A DNA stretch of 64,000 nucleotides from Pseudomonas defluvii. GTDB taxonomy: Bacteria; Pseudomonadota; Gammaproteobacteria; Pseudomonadales; Pseudomonadaceae. The translations under genes were made by a program, and so were the position numbers. The notes beneath the pieces are model-generated. The model had not been told where the DNA came from. It saw only the letters and a program-made list of their open reading frames with translations, and searched no databases. Within the stretch, counting starts at the first letter, position 1. Each line of letters begins with the position of its first letter. Positions 38,014 to 47,669 of this stretch are shown in pieces. Where the stretch lies: contig NZ_MBPN01000019.1 in NCBI RefSeq assembly GCF_001695625.1, positions 1 through 64,000 on the forward strand, given 5' to 3'.

Positions 38014-38310
38014 ATGACGCCTCAAGAGCAACTCGAACTCGAAGCGGCGGCCTTTCGCCGCCTGGTCGAACACCTGCGCAAGCGTACCGACGTGCAGAAC
38101 ATCGACCTGATGAACCTCTCCGGCTTCTGCCGTAACTGCCTGTCCAAGTGGTACAAGGCCGCTGCCGACGAGCGCCAGATCGACCTCAGCCTGGATGACG
38201 CCCGCGAAGTGGTGTACGGCATGCCTTATGCCGAGTGGAAAAGCCAATACCAGAAAGAAGCCAGCCCAGAACAACAGGCGGCATTTGCCAAAGGAAAAAC
38301 CCATGACTGA
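38014..38310 (+). CDS. DUF1244 family protein
   Basis: 98-residue protein with the family core LVEHLRKRTDVQNIDLMNLSGFCRNCLSKWY and DDAREVVYGMPYAEWK, the Cys-x2-Cys (CRNC) being invariant. Function unknown. Followed, with an 8-nt overlap, by the HopJ-family gene, a pairing conserved in Pseudomonas. Confidence 0.92.
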   Translation: MTPQEQLELEAAAFRRLVEHLRKRTDVQNIDLMNLSGFCRNCLSKWYKAAADERQIDLSLDDAREVVYGMPYAEWKSQYQKEASPEQQAAFAKGKTHD

Positions 38311-38644
38311 CCTGACCACCCTGCGCGCCAGCCTCAACAGCGGCGAACACGTCTTTGCCGACACCCTGGCGTTCATCGCGGCGGGCTACGACTACCAGCC
38401 ACAGGCGTTCAACAATGGCGGCGTCGAAAACGCAGCCGGGCAGAACGAAGGCTCGTGCAAAACCCTGGGCCTGGCCCTGCTGGAAGGCCTGAGCGACCAG
38501 GAAGCCCTGCTGGCGTTCGGCGAACACTACCGCAGCGTAGTGGCTACACCACAAGGCACCGACCACGCCAACATTCGTGCCCTGATCGAACACGGCCTGG
38601 CGGGCGTGAAATTCAGCGTACAGCCGCTGAAGCGCAAAGCCTGA
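38303..38644 (+). CDS. HopJ-family protein
   Basis: 113 residues of the HopJ family (HVFADTLAFIAAGYDYQPQAFNNGG, GSCKTLGLALLEGLSDQEALLAFGEHYRSV, HANIRALIEHGLAGVKF). Although first named as a type III effector in P. syringae, it is conserved in species lacking type III secretion, and its real role is unknown. Overlaps the DUF1244 stop and has AAGGA at good spacing, so translation is coupled. Confidence 0.9.
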   Translation: MTDLTTLRASLNSGEHVFADTLAFIAAGYDYQPQAFNNGGVENAAGQNEGSCKTLGLALLEGLSDQEALLAFGEHYRSVVATPQGTDHANIRALIEHGLAGVKFSVQPLKRKA

Positions 38645-38689
38645 CCCAAACGGCATCGCCCACAGGGATCTTTGCAGAACACTGCATTT

Positions 38690-39053
38690 CCTGTTGGAGC
38701 AGGCTTGCCTGCGATGGCCCCGGCGCGGTGCCAGTGGATACGAGGCGTCTGCATCGCGGGCAAGCCCGGCTCCTACAATCCCTGTTGGAGCAGGCTTGCC
38801 TGCGATGGCGTCAGCGGGGTGCCAGTGGCTGCGCGGAGTCTGCATCGCGGGCAAGCCCGGCTCCTACAATCCCTGTTGGAGCTGGCTTGCCTGCGATGGC
38901 CCCGGCGCGGTGCCAGTGGATACGAGGCGCCTGCATCGCGGGCAAGCCCGGCTCCTACAATCCCTGTTGGAGCTGGCTTGCCTGCGATGGCGTCAGCGCG
39001 GTACCAGTGGCTGCGCGGAGTCTGCATCGCGGGCAAGCCCGGCTCCTACAGGC
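38690..39053. repeat. REP/REPIN array 2: four 91-bp units in ABAB order
   Basis: Units begin at 38690, 38781, 38872 and 38963, exactly 91 bp apart. Each has an inverted REP pair (GGAGCAGGCTTGCCTGCGAT and ATCGCGGGCAAGCCCGGCTCC), the same family as array 1 but in the opposite orientation. The spacers alternate: units 1 and 3 share one inner sequence (GGATACGAGGCG) and units 2 and 4 another (GGCTGCGCGGAG), so a 182-bp dimer was duplicated. Because 91 is not divisible by 3, all frames stay open and give spurious reading frames. Confidence 0.93.
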
Positions 39054-39059
39054 TGCATG

Positions 39060-40004
39060 TCAGGCGTAGGGCGGGACCACCCGCCCCGGTGCGCACGCGG
39101 TCAGTTCGCCACGCTTCAACCACCCCAACGCAATCGGCCATAAACGCCCTTCGTAGCGGCTACGAAAAAACGCAAAATGCCCCACCTGCGCCTCGTCGAT
39201 ATCTTCAGGGACAATACGCAGGTGCACCCGTGGGCTGGCCTTGAAATACGCCAGCAATCGCTCAATCGCTGGTACGGTACCAAACGGATCATCGCTCAGG
39301 CTGATGGCCAGGGTTTTCGCCGTTACCCGGGCAAAGTGCAACTCGGCCAACGCCTGACCACTGGGCCGCGTTTCATAGCGCGCACTGGATCGGCTCCAGT
39401 CACGCACCACGCCAGCCGGCGTGTCTTCCAGCCAGCCCAGCCGCTTGCCCGGAAAATAGCCACACAACCGTGTCAGCAACGGCATCAACACATGCCATTT
39501 GCACACCAGTTGCCAACGGCTGGCCGCGGCGTAATCACGCCAGTAGGCAAATTGCGCCCCCACCGTGACCAAATGCCGAATCACCGCCGACGAAGGCGCC
39601 AGCCCCGCGGCACACCCACCAAAACTGTGGCCGATGACATCAATGGGCTGACCGGGAAACACACGCATCGCCCGCTGCAGCATCGCCTCGAAATCCAGTA
39701 CGCCCCAGTCGGACCAGGACGCCTGAAACCCGCGCATCGACGCTGGCCGCGACTCACCGATGCCCCGGTAGTCGTAGACGATCACATCGAAGCCATTGGC
39801 AAACAGGTACTCGGCGAAACGGAAGTAGAACCGGCAGCGTACCGAGGTAGCCGCGTTGATGATGACCACCGCCCGCGCGCTATCAGCCTTGCCATGACGC
39901 CAGGTAAAACCGCCGAGGCTGAAACCATCGGCGGCCTGCTCACGAAACGCCTCGCCTGAGGCACCGGCAACCGGCGCCGGGTGCTGCTGAAGGATGATCG
40001 ACAT
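39060..40004 (-). CDS. Alpha/beta hydrolase, serine type
   Basis: 314 residues. GHSFGG (about residue 125) holds the nucleophilic Ser, YDYRGIGESRP is the classic post-strand loop, and VGHFAFF near the C-terminus supplies the His. No signal peptide or membrane segment. Its substrate is unknown; family relatives are esterase-like. Ends 7 nt from REP array 2, which may serve as its 3' boundary. Confidence 0.87.
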   Translation of the reverse strand: MSIILQQHPAPVAGASGEAFREQAADGFSLGGFTWRHGKADSARAVVIINAATSVRCRFYFRFAEYLFANGFDVIVYDYRGIGESRPASMRGFQASWSDWGVLDFEAMLQRAMRVFPGQPIDVIGHSFGGCAAGLAPSSAVIRHLVTVGAQFAYWRDYAAASRWQLVCKWHVLMPLLTRLCGYFPGKRLGWLEDTPAGVVRDWSRSSARYETRPSGQALAELHFARVTAKTLAISLSDDPFGTVPAIERLLAYFKASPRVHLRIVPEDIDEAQVGHFAFFRSRYEGRLWPIALGWLKRGELTACAPGRVVPPYA

Positions 40005-40042
40005 GCGCCCCCCTTTTTATAGTGGGGTCAACGCTAGCACCT

Positions 40043-40330
40043 TTACGGCGGGTTGAGTGTGCCGATCAGGGCATCCACCACGGCTTTGGCGCTGTCGAGG
40101 CTATGGTGCACCAGCCAGGCGCTGTCTCCGGCCAGCACCTGCTCACCCATGGCAGCGGCATACACCGCCGCTCGCGCGGGGGCCAGCAAATCGGAAATGC
40201 TGCTCAGCGCATCGGCTATCGGTACACCGTCAACCACGCAGAACAGCGCGCGCTGCTGGTGTGCATCGCCCGTGCAATGGAACACCACACCTTGTGCGGT
40301 CGTAATCGGAGGGGAATCGGAGGTGTGCAT
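40043..40330 (-). CDS. DUF3077-like small protein
   Basis: 95 residues with the pattern LFCVVDGVPIADALSSISDLLAPARAAVY...SLDSAKAVVDALIG, as in Pseudomonas DUF3077/DUF6124 small proteins. Function unknown. ATG at 40330 has AAGGAG 6 nt upstream; longer frames are not supported. 38 nt upstream of the hydrolase gene on the same strand. Confidence 0.75.
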   Translation of the reverse strand: MHTSDSPPITTAQGVVFHCTGDAHQQRALFCVVDGVPIADALSSISDLLAPARAAVYAAAMGEQVLAGDSAWLVHHSLDSAKAVVDALIGTLNPP

Positions 40331-40649
40331 AGGAACTCCTTGATTAGAGGAGCCGTCACCGCTTGCGGCCAAGCAAGTGAATGGTGGCGACTGTACGCAG
40401 GTTGGCCGACCGGGAATCAAGGCACCCGGCACACCCGAAGGTGTCCCGCGCACAGCCGCCATAGCACGACATGCAAGCGCCAAAAAGCGCCTGCATTCGG
40501 ATGGTGGGCGCTGTGCGCCTTGATTGATTCGACCGGCCAAGGTCGGTCACGGGATTGACCGTGACCGCGCAACCATACCGGCGGCCCCCGGTGCACGCAA
40601 CAGCAAAGCGTGGCTCTCTGCGCGAAAGCGCTTCACCTGCGCGCGGGCA
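40331..40649. other. Intergenic region with short dyads
   Basis: 319 nt between two minus-strand genes. Several short hairpins are seen, for example GCAAGCGC/GCGCCTGC near 40476 and GACCG-type repeats near 40530-40565, but no T-tract terminator, promoter or coding frame stands out. Confidence 0.35.
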
Positions 40650-40988
40650 CTAGTTGTGGTAGGTCATCCACCAGGTTTCGCGGCACGTCGAATTGAAGGT
40701 CATGTGTGCGGGTGCAACCGTAAACTGGTCGACCGGGCACTCCAGCACTTCATAGATGATCCAGCACTCGGGGCAGGTGTCCGCACTGACCGGCAAGCGG
40801 TCTTGTTCAAGGGTGCGCCGAATGACCACACCATTGGTAAACGTCGCGGTCAGGGTGTCTTCCCTGACCTCAAGCCCTTCGTCCACGGTGCTGTTTGAGC
40901 TGACGGTGTAGTCGCGAACACACACCGTACTTTCTGCGCCGTGCAGCGCGCGAACATACAGTGCCAAGTGCTGCGTTGCCTCTTTCAT
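40650..40988 (-). CDS. Hypothetical protein, Cys/Trp-containing
   Basis: 112 residues from the ATG at 40988 (AGGTGG about 8 nt upstream); the open frame continues to 41126 but begins with a weak codon. The protein is soluble and acidic, with SADTCPECWIIYEVLECPVD in the middle and CRETWWMTYHN at the end. No family recognised. Stands alone between the DUF3077 gene and the cyclase gene. Confidence 0.55.
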   Translation of the reverse strand: MKEATQHLALYVRALHGAESTVCVRDYTVSSNSTVDEGLEVREDTLTATFTNGVVIRRTLEQDRLPVSADTCPECWIIYEVLECPVDQFTVAPAHMTFNSTCRETWWMTYHN

Positions 40989-41198
40989 GCGATATGCCAC
41001 CTGGGTAATGCAGGGAATATTGACCCGCACCGCACCTGCTGACAGGCGCGGGCGCTGCCCAGAATGAGCGCGCACAGTGCATGGGTACAAGCACAGATTG
41101 CAAAAATGCTCAGCCAACTTAGACAAAAAGCCACGGCCAATCGATTAGGAAATGACGTATGATAATCCCGCCCAAATGCAAATATCGGTTCGTTTTAG

Positions 41199-42794
41199 AT
41201 GAGTGGCAAGTCGCTTTTCAAGATTGACCTTCGTGGTTTGATACTGCTTCTCGCTATTGCGACTGCACTTATTACGCTAGGCAACGCGCTCTATTCAAGT
41301 TATCGCGTTCAGCGCCAGCAATTGATCGACAACACACTCGAATCAAACCGCATTTATGCGGCGAAACTGGCTGCCAGTACCGATCAGTTTCTGCATTCGG
41401 CCCAACAACAACTCGCCTACAGTGCGGGCATGATGAGCAAGCCGGATGGGCTGGGCCGGGCATTCGAAGAAGTTGAACGCTTAAAATCCCAAACCGACAG
41501 TTTTAATTCGGTAACCGTTGCCGACGCGACGGGAAAAGTTGTTGCCATCTCACCTGAAACGATTCAGATCGTTGGAAATACGCTAACTTCGGTGAATGCT
41601 CAACGCGCACTGACTGAACAGAAGCCCTTTATCAGCCAACCCTTCGTCTCGTTCGCCGGCAACTTGGTGGTGTTCATTTCCCATCCGATTTTTTCCGACC
41701 AAGGCGTCTACCTCGGGTTTATCGGCGGCACTATTTACCTCAAGCAAAAGAGCATGCTGCACAGCCTGCTGGGCAGCCACTTCTACACCGACAGCTCCTA
41801 CATTTACGTCGTCGATGAAAACCGCAAGCTGCTCTACCACCCCGACCCCAACCGGATCGGCGAGGCCGTCGGCCCCAACACGGTGATTGATGCCGTGATT
41901 CGTGGCGAAAGCGGAAAAAGCCAGGTCATCAACACCACCGATGTCGAGATGCTGGCCGGCTACGCGCCCATTACCTCGGCGCATTGGGGCATCGTTTCTC
42001 AGCAGCCGATCGAGACATCGCTGCTGGCGTTGAACACACTGATGATCAACATGCTCAAGGGCATTCTGCCGGTTGGCTTGCTGGGAATGCTTGCTATCTG
42101 GTGGCTGGCACGGCTGATCTCGACGCCGCTGGGGCAACTGGCCGACTGCGCCAAGAACATGGACAGCCCGGAAGCGCAGGGCAAGATCCGCGCGGTAAAA
42201 TCCTGGTACTTCGAGTCAACCCAGATCAAGCGCGCCTTGCTGTTAGGCATCTCCTTGCTGCAAAGCAAGATCGGCAAGTTGAACAAGGACGCACAAACCG
42301 ACCCGCTGACGGGCCTGCTCAACCGGCGGGCCATGGCCCAAGTACTGGAAACCTACCGCAGCGAGCAGACAGCCTTCTCCGTCGTGGTGCTCGACATCGA
42401 TCACTTCAAGCGGGTCAACGACACCTATGGCCATGACACTGGCGACAAGGTTCTGGTGCAACTCTCGAAAATCATGCAGAAGTATTCGCGCGAAGCGGAC
42501 AGCGTATGTCGCGTGGGTGGCGAAGAGTTTTTGATCCTGCTGCCTGGCACCTCACTTGAAGCCGCCGGCAACTTTGCCGAGCGCCTGCGCGTGGCCGTTG
42601 AACAAGCACCCATGGCGCTTGTTGGGCACATCACGATTTCCCTGGGGGTCGCCCACTGGCCGGACGATGCCAAAGAGCTCTCCGAAACCCTGAAGCTGGC
42701 GGACGACCGGATGTACCAGGCCAAGCAGTTGGGCCGCAACCGTGTGGTCGCGAGTGCCGTTGAGAGCACCGTTCAGTCATGCGTGCCGCAGTAA
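41199..42794 (+). CDS. Diguanylate cyclase with dCache sensor
   Basis: 531 residues: one transmembrane helix near 12-30, a periplasmic dCache-type double PAS sensor (about 35-285; YIYVVDENRKLLYHPDPNRIGE is typical), a second transmembrane helix near 290-310, and a GGDEF domain (about 365-525). The active site is GGEEF at 440-444, and an I-site RxxD (READ, 431-434) lies five residues before it, so synthesis of c-di-GMP with product inhibition is expected. Its last 18 nt overlap the convergent chrA gene. Confidence 0.93.
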   Translation: MSGKSLFKIDLRGLILLLAIATALITLGNALYSSYRVQRQQLIDNTLESNRIYAAKLAASTDQFLHSAQQQLAYSAGMMSKPDGLGRAFEEVERLKSQTDSFNSVTVADATGKVVAISPETIQIVGNTLTSVNAQRALTEQKPFISQPFVSFAGNLVVFISHPIFSDQGVYLGFIGGTIYLKQKSMLHSLLGSHFYTDSSYIYVVDENRKLLYHPDPNRIGEAVGPNTVIDAVIRGESGKSQVINTTDVEMLAGYAPITSAHWGIVSQQPIETSLLALNTLMINMLKGILPVGLLGMLAIWWLARLISTPLGQLADCAKNMDSPEAQGKIRAVKSWYFESTQIKRALLLGISLLQSKIGKLNKDAQTDPLTGLLNRRAMAQVLETYRSEQTAFSVVVLDIDHFKRVNDTYGHDTGDKVLVQLSKIMQKYSREADSVCRVGGEEFLILLPGTSLEAAGNFAERLRVAVEQAPMALVGHITISLGVAHWPDDAKELSETLKLADDRMYQAKQLGRNRVVASAVESTVQSCVPQ

Positions 42795-44141
42795 CTGCAC
42801 GACCACCCCGGCCAGCCCACACGCCATCAGTACCGGTATCACGCCGCGCTTGAAGCGGAACAGTGCAATTGCGGCCGACACTGCGATCAACGCCGATACC
42901 CCATCGAACGCACCGCTGAAGCCTTTGGGCCAGAGCACGTGATAACCGAAGAACAGCGCCAGGTTGAGGATCACCCCGACGACAGCCGCGGTGATGGCGG
43001 TCAACGGTGCGGTGAACTTCAGCACGTTGTGCGTCGACTCCACCAGCGGGCCACCCGCCAGAATGAACAGAAACGACGGCAGGAAGGTGAACCAGGTGAC
43101 CAGGCACGCGGCAACCGCGCCGGCCAGGAACAGGTGCTCGCCGCCCAGCGCCTGCTGCAGGTAAGCGCCCACAAAGGCGACAAAAGCCACCACCATGATC
43201 AACGGCCCGGGGGTGGTCTCACCCAGCGCCAGGCCATCGATCATCTGCGTTGGGCTCAACCAGCCATAGTGGCCGACCGCGCCTTGATAAACGTAGGGCA
43301 GCACCGCGTAGGCACCACCAAAGGTCAGCAGTGCAGCCTTGGTGAAAAACCAGCCCATCTGGGTCAAGGTACCGCCCCAGCCAAACAGCGCCGTCAACAC
43401 CCCCATTGGCACTACCCAGAGCACCGCGCCAACAACCAACAGTTGCGCCAGACGCGACCAGCGGAAACGTGCATGTGCGGGTGTAGGGGTTTCATCGTCG
43501 ATCAGCGCGGGGCCATAGGCGGCCCGACTTGCAGCATGCCCACCGCTGTTACTGAACCTGGCCGGCGCAAAACGACCGCCCAGGTAACCCAACACAGCGG
43601 CGCCCAGCACAATCAACGGGAACGGTACATTGAGGGCGAATATCGCGACAAACGACGCCGCAGCAATCGCCCACAGCCAGCTGTTTTTCAGTGCCCGTGA
43701 GCCAATACGGTGAGCCGCCTGGATCACGATGGCGGTCACGGCAGGCTTGATGCCATAGAACAACCCGGCCACCACCGGCACGTCACCAAAGGCGATGTAG
43801 ACCCAGGACAGGCCAATCAAGATAAACAGCGATGGCAGCACGAACAGTACGCCGGCAATCACCCCGCCCCAGGTTCGGTGCATCAGCCAGCCGATGTAGG
43901 TGGCCAGTTGCTGAGCTTCGGGGCCGGGCAGCAACATGCAGTAGTTCAGGGCATGCAGGAACCGACGCTCGGAAATCCAGCGCCGCTGCTCGACCAACTC
44001 CTGGTGCATGATCGCGATCTGCCCGGCCGGGCCGCCGAAGCTGATAAAGCCCATCTTGAGCCAAAACACGAAGGCGTGCCAAAAACTCACCGGCGGCGGT
44101 ACGGCTAGGGTGTCGGCAGCCTTCGGGGCGATGTGCGTCAT
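42777..44141 (-). CDS. chrA: Chromate transporter ChrA
   Basis: 454-residue CHR family permease with two homologous halves. The first has FISFGGPAGQIAIMHQELVE and LNYCMLLPGPEAQQLATYIGW; the second repeats them as LTFGGAYAVLPYVYQGAV and MIDGLALGETTPGPLIMV. Such two-domain proteins export chromate, or are sulfate-like anion permeases. No chrB regulator is adjacent, so chromate resistance is probable but not certain. Confidence 0.92.
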   Translation of the reverse strand: MTHIAPKAADTLAVPPPVSFWHAFVFWLKMGFISFGGPAGQIAIMHQELVEQRRWISERRFLHALNYCMLLPGPEAQQLATYIGWLMHRTWGGVIAGVLFVLPSLFILIGLSWVYIAFGDVPVVAGLFYGIKPAVTAIVIQAAHRIGSRALKNSWLWAIAAASFVAIFALNVPFPLIVLGAAVLGYLGGRFAPARFSNSGGHAASRAAYGPALIDDETPTPAHARFRWSRLAQLLVVGAVLWVVPMGVLTALFGWGGTLTQMGWFFTKAALLTFGGAYAVLPYVYQGAVGHYGWLSPTQMIDGLALGETTPGPLIMVVAFVAFVGAYLQQALGGEHLFLAGAVAACLVTWFTFLPSFLFILAGGPLVESTHNVLKFTAPLTAITAAVVGVILNLALFFGYHVLWPKGFSGAFDGVSALIAVSAAIALFRFKRGVIPVLMACGLAGVVVQLLRHA

Positions 44142-44245
44142 ACTGAGGATCCCTGATTGCCCGTATTAAGGCCCGGTAAAGGTATTCATTCGGGTGAGGC
44201 CGTATGATGAACGCTTGAACCGCTCAAGTGGAAGGCTCCCCCCGA

Positions 44246-45286
44246 ATGAACGTGAGTGTTTTGTACGCGCTGGCCGCAGCGGCCCTGTTTGGCGCCAGCA
44301 CACCACTGGCCAAGTTTCTGGGCGTGGGCCTTTCTCCTGTGCTGTTGGCCGGGCTGTTGTACCTGGGTAGCGGCCTGGGCCTGACCCTTGTGCGATGCAT
44401 TCGAGACCGAGGCTGGCACAGCAGCGGCCTGACAGCCCCTGAATGGCCATGGCTGCTCGCCGCCATCGCATTCGGCGGCGTGCTTGGGCCGATTGCGCTG
44501 ATGTTCGGCCTGACACGTACCTCAGGGGCGACCGCCTCCCTGATGCTCAATCTGGAGTCTGTACTGACCGCCCTGCTGGCCTGGGTCGTGTTCAAGGAGA
44601 ACGCTGACCGTCGAATCGTGCTCGGCATGATCGTCATCGTTCTGGGGGGCTGTGTACTCTCCTGGCCTCAGGAAAGCACATCGGCCCATGACTGGACCGG
44701 CCCGCTGGCCGTGGCGTTCGCCTGCCTGTGCTGGGCCATTGATAACAACCTGACGCGCAAAGTCTCAGCGTCCGATGCTGTGTTCATCGCAGGCCTCAAA
44801 GGCTTGAGCGCGGGTGTGGTGAACTGCACGCTGGCATTGGCTATCGGCGCCCAACTGCCGGCAATCAGCACACTGCTGCCTACCTTGCTGGTGGGCTTTC
44901 TTGGCTATGGCGTCAGCCTGGTGTTGTTCGTACTGGCCCTGCGTGGGCTCGGCAGCGCACGTACCGGCGCCTATTTCTCAACAGCGCCCTTTCTGGGCGC
45001 GGCCCTCTCGATCCTGATGCTTGGGGAGTCGGTGTCATGGCTGTTCTGGATCGCCGCCGCGCTGATGGCGCTGGGTGTCTGGATACACCTGACCGAGAAC
45101 CATGCACACGAGCATCAACATGAACCGCTGGTGCACAGCCATCGACATACCCATGACGAGCATCACCAACATGAACACGACTTCGAATGGGATGGCACTG
45201 AACCCCACAACCACCTGCACCACCACGCACCGATCCGACACAGCCACCCGCACTTTCCCGATATCCATCACCGGCACAAGCATTGA
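44246..45286 (+). CDS. EamA/DMT transporter with His-rich tail
   Basis: 346 residues: ten membrane segments in two EamA repeats (to about residue 282), then a 62-residue cytoplasmic-looking tail (285-346) with 24 His in HxH clusters plus acidic residues (HEHQHEP, THDEHHQHEHDFEWDG, HNHLHHHAP). Such tails bind Zn, Ni or Co and are seen in CDF and ZIP metal transporters and in some DMT proteins. It could sense or carry metals. ATG at 44246 follows GGAAGG. Divergent from chrA by about 100 nt. Confidence 0.88.
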   Translation: MNVSVLYALAAAALFGASTPLAKFLGVGLSPVLLAGLLYLGSGLGLTLVRCIRDRGWHSSGLTAPEWPWLLAAIAFGGVLGPIALMFGLTRTSGATASLMLNLESVLTALLAWVVFKENADRRIVLGMIVIVLGGCVLSWPQESTSAHDWTGPLAVAFACLCWAIDNNLTRKVSASDAVFIAGLKGLSAGVVNCTLALAIGAQLPAISTLLPTLLVGFLGYGVSLVLFVLALRGLGSARTGAYFSTAPFLGAALSILMLGESVSWLFWIAAALMALGVWIHLTENHAHEHQHEPLVHSHRHTHDEHHQHEHDFEWDGTEPHNHLHHHAPIRHSHPHFPDIHHRHKH

Positions 45287-45412
45287 GGGTGAGCCTGGCT
45301 GTTGATGGGGTCGCCTGGGGTGCGAGGATCGGCGTACCCCCGACACTCGATACCTGAGAGACTAAAGCGCCGGGCAAGCTCGCCCAAGATCACACCATGG
45401 ACCGGATGCTAC

Positions 45413-46117
45413 ATGCGCAAGTCAGATCGACTGTTTCAGGTGGTCAACCTGATCCGAGTGCATCAACCCATTACCGCAGACGCATTGGCCGAGCGCATTG
45501 GCGTCTCAGCCCGCACCATTTATCGGTACATCGATGACCTGTCTGTCAGTGGCATTCCCCTCTATGGGGTTGCTGGCGCGGGGTACTCACTGCGTGAAGG
45601 CTTTGAACTGCCGCCTCTGACCCTCACCCGCACTGAACTCGATGCGCTGATGCTTGGCGTTGAGATGCTCTCCACTGCCGCGGGTACTGAACTCGCCACC
45701 TCTGCCAGGACGCTTCTGAGCAAAATCACCGCGGCGTTGCCATCGGCCGATGTACCGCCCCCGCTCTCCAGCATTCGGGCGCTGCGCGTCAGGCCCACCA
45801 CAGCGCACCAGTGCCACCTGGATGAACTGAACCGGGCTATTCAACAAGCGAGCGCGGTACGTTTTTCCTATGTCAGCCTGAACGAGGCAACTTCGGACCG
45901 GACGGTGTTTCCCTTGGGGCTGTTCTATTGGGGAGGCAAGTGGACGGTGGGCACCTGGTGCGTGTCCAGGCAGGCCTACCGAGACTTCCGGATCGACCGG
46001 ATGCACAACCTGCAGATCATGACGGACGGTCAAAAGCTTGGGGCAGAATGGAACCTGCGCGCCTACATGCAGTTCCAGTCCGCGCAATGGGCGGCACATC
46101 CGGCGATGAAGCACTGA
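45413..46117 (+). CDS. YafY-type HTH-WYL transcriptional regulator
   Basis: 234 residues: N-terminal DeoR-like winged HTH (SDRLFQVVNLIRVHQPITADALAERIGVSARTIYRYIDDL, residues 3-50) and a WYL domain (LNRAIQQASAVRFSYVSLNEATS, FPLGLFYWGGKWTVGTWCV). The WYL core reads YWGGKW, a variant. Such regulators sense ligands through WYL. ATG at 45413; a longer frame to 45302 is less likely. Followed on the same strand by a small ABM gene, its probable target. Confidence 0.88.
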   Translation: MRKSDRLFQVVNLIRVHQPITADALAERIGVSARTIYRYIDDLSVSGIPLYGVAGAGYSLREGFELPPLTLTRTELDALMLGVEMLSTAAGTELATSARTLLSKITAALPSADVPPPLSSIRALRVRPTTAHQCHLDELNRAIQQASAVRFSYVSLNEATSDRTVFPLGLFYWGGKWTVGTWCVSRQAYRDFRIDRMHNLQIMTDGQKLGAEWNLRAYMQFQSAQWAAHPAMKH

Positions 46118-46182
46118 CAGTACGCTGTCAGTAGGCCTGCGTGACACTGGTCGCTCTTCTTACTGCACCTGGAGAGCACCCT

Positions 46183-46485
46183 ATGACACAGAACAGCCAT
46201 GTACTTGAACTCGCGATCTTTACCGTCAAGGAAGGTTTTGAACAGCAGATGCCCGAGCTTCGAGTAGTGCTTCGCGAAGCCCTGAAGCACTTTGATGGCT
46301 TGATTGAATACACCGGCTACTGCCCTGCCCCTCAAGGCCGGGTTTTCGTCGACCTTGCCAAGTGGGACAGCCTTGAGAGCGCACACACCGTTGCACAGGC
46401 CTTCGAACGCGGAGACGCCAGATTCGCACCGTATGCCCACGCCATTGAAGCGATTACCTTCATGGGGCACTTTCATCCGGAGTGA
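46183..46485 (+). CDS. ABM/dimeric alpha-beta barrel protein
   Basis: 100 residues with a ferredoxin-like fold (HVLELAIFTVKEGFEQQMPELRVVLREALKHFDGLIEYTGY, then FVDLAKWDSLESAHTVAQAF). Likely a small monooxygenase-like or binding protein; no specific role known. GGAGAG lies 6 nt before the ATG at 46183. 65 nt downstream of the WYL regulator gene, so probably co-transcribed or controlled by it. Confidence 0.8.
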   Translation: MTQNSHVLELAIFTVKEGFEQQMPELRVVLREALKHFDGLIEYTGYCPAPQGRVFVDLAKWDSLESAHTVAQAFERGDARFAPYAHAIEAITFMGHFHPE

Positions 46486-46696
46486 TCGCCTCTTCTCACA
46501 TTGGCATCTAAGGCGCACCATTACGCAGCAATAGGCGGATTTCCGCCATCATAGTTCTGGAAAGTGGCGTGTTTCCTCCATTCAAGTGCCGGGAACACCG
46601 CCCCAACAACCGTAACATCTGCATTACAACCTTCGGGTACAGGTCTTGCAAAATGTGAACAGTAAAAGACCAGACAACGACTCACGGGATCAGACC

Positions 46697-47563
46697 ATGC
46701 AAAAAACCTGTCACCATGAGCTGCGCAATGCCTTTCGTGCCCTGCTTGCCAGCCATGCCTGTTACCACACTGCCTCAGTGTTCGACCCGTTGTCGGCGCG
46801 TATTGCCGCCGACCTCGGTTTTGAAGTCGGCATCCTCGGCGGCTCGGTCGCGTCCCTGCAAGTGCTCGCCGCCCCGGACATCGCCCTGATCACCCTCAGC
46901 GAGTTTGCCGAACAAGCCACACGCATCGGCCGTGTGGCCCGCCTGCCCGTGATCGCCGACGCCGACCACGGCTACGGCAATGCCCTCAATGCCATGCGTA
47001 CCGTCATCGAGCTGGAACGCTCCGGCGTCGCCGCACTGACCCTTGAAGACACCCTGCTGCCAGCCCAATTCGGCCGCAAGTCCTACGACCTGATCAGCGT
47101 CGAGGAAGGCGTCGGCAAACTGCGCGCCGCCCTGGAAGTACGCGACGACAGCGCCCTGGCAATCATCGCCCGCACCCATGCCGGTGTGCAGCCGCTGACC
47201 GACGTCATCCACCGCACCCGCGCCTATCAGGACGCAGGCGCCGATGGCATCTGCCTGGTCGGGGTGAAGGACTTTGAACACCTGGAGGCCATCGCAGAAG
47301 GCCTGAGCGTGCCACTGATGCTGGTCACCTACGGCAACCCGGAACTGCGCGACGACAGCCGCCTGGCCAAACTGGGCGTGCGCATCGTGGTAGACGGCCA
47401 TGCTGCCTACTTCGCGGCAATCAAAGCCACCTACGACAGCCTTCGCGAGCAGCGCGGCATCCCTGTCGAAAACGCGCTAAACGCCTCGGAACTGGTAACC
47501 AAGTACACCGCCCCGAACGACTACATCGCCTGGGCGCGGGAATACATGAACGTGAAGGAGTAA
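46697..47563 (+). CDS. Oxaloacetate decarboxylase (PEP mutase/isocitrate lyase superfamily)
   Basis: 288 residues, closely following the characterised P. aeruginosa enzyme of this group: [35 protein letters not shown], then [19 protein letters not shown] with the metal-binding Asp pair, [20 protein letters not shown], and NPELRDD near the end. It decarboxylates oxaloacetate (and 3-methyloxaloacetate) to pyruvate with Mg. ATG at 46697 follows GGGAT. Last core gene before the variable region. Confidence 0.93.
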   Translation: MQKTCHHELRNAFRALLASHACYHTASVFDPLSARIAADLGFEVGILGGSVASLQVLAAPDIALITLSEFAEQATRIGRVARLPVIADADHGYGNALNAMRTVIELERSGVAALTLEDTLLPAQFGRKSYDLISVEEGVGKLRAALEVRDDSALAIIARTHAGVQPLTDVIHRTRAYQDAGADGICLVGVKDFEHLEAIAEGLSVPLMLVTYGNPELRDDSRLAKLGVRIVVDGHAAYFAAIKATYDSLREQRGIPVENALNASELVTKYTAPNDYIAWAREYMNVKE

Positions 47564-47669
47564 CGCGCCAGCTTGGGGCGAGATTCGACCCAGGCCCGCC
47601 ACGAAAAAATCGTCGCCGCGCTTATGGCAGCGCTTTAAACAAGCGCAGCCTGGGCCAGGCACTGAAACA

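Noticed and set aside
38303..38644. Type III effector HopJ as sign of a secretion system
   Set aside because: The family is conserved in strains without type III secretion and pairs with DUF1244; no secretion genes are nearby.
38455..39244. Several long overlapping frames through the second REP array with repeated AGKPGSY-type peptides
   Set aside because: The 91-bp period shifts frame each unit, so all frames stay open; the peptides are translations of REP cores without ribosome sites.
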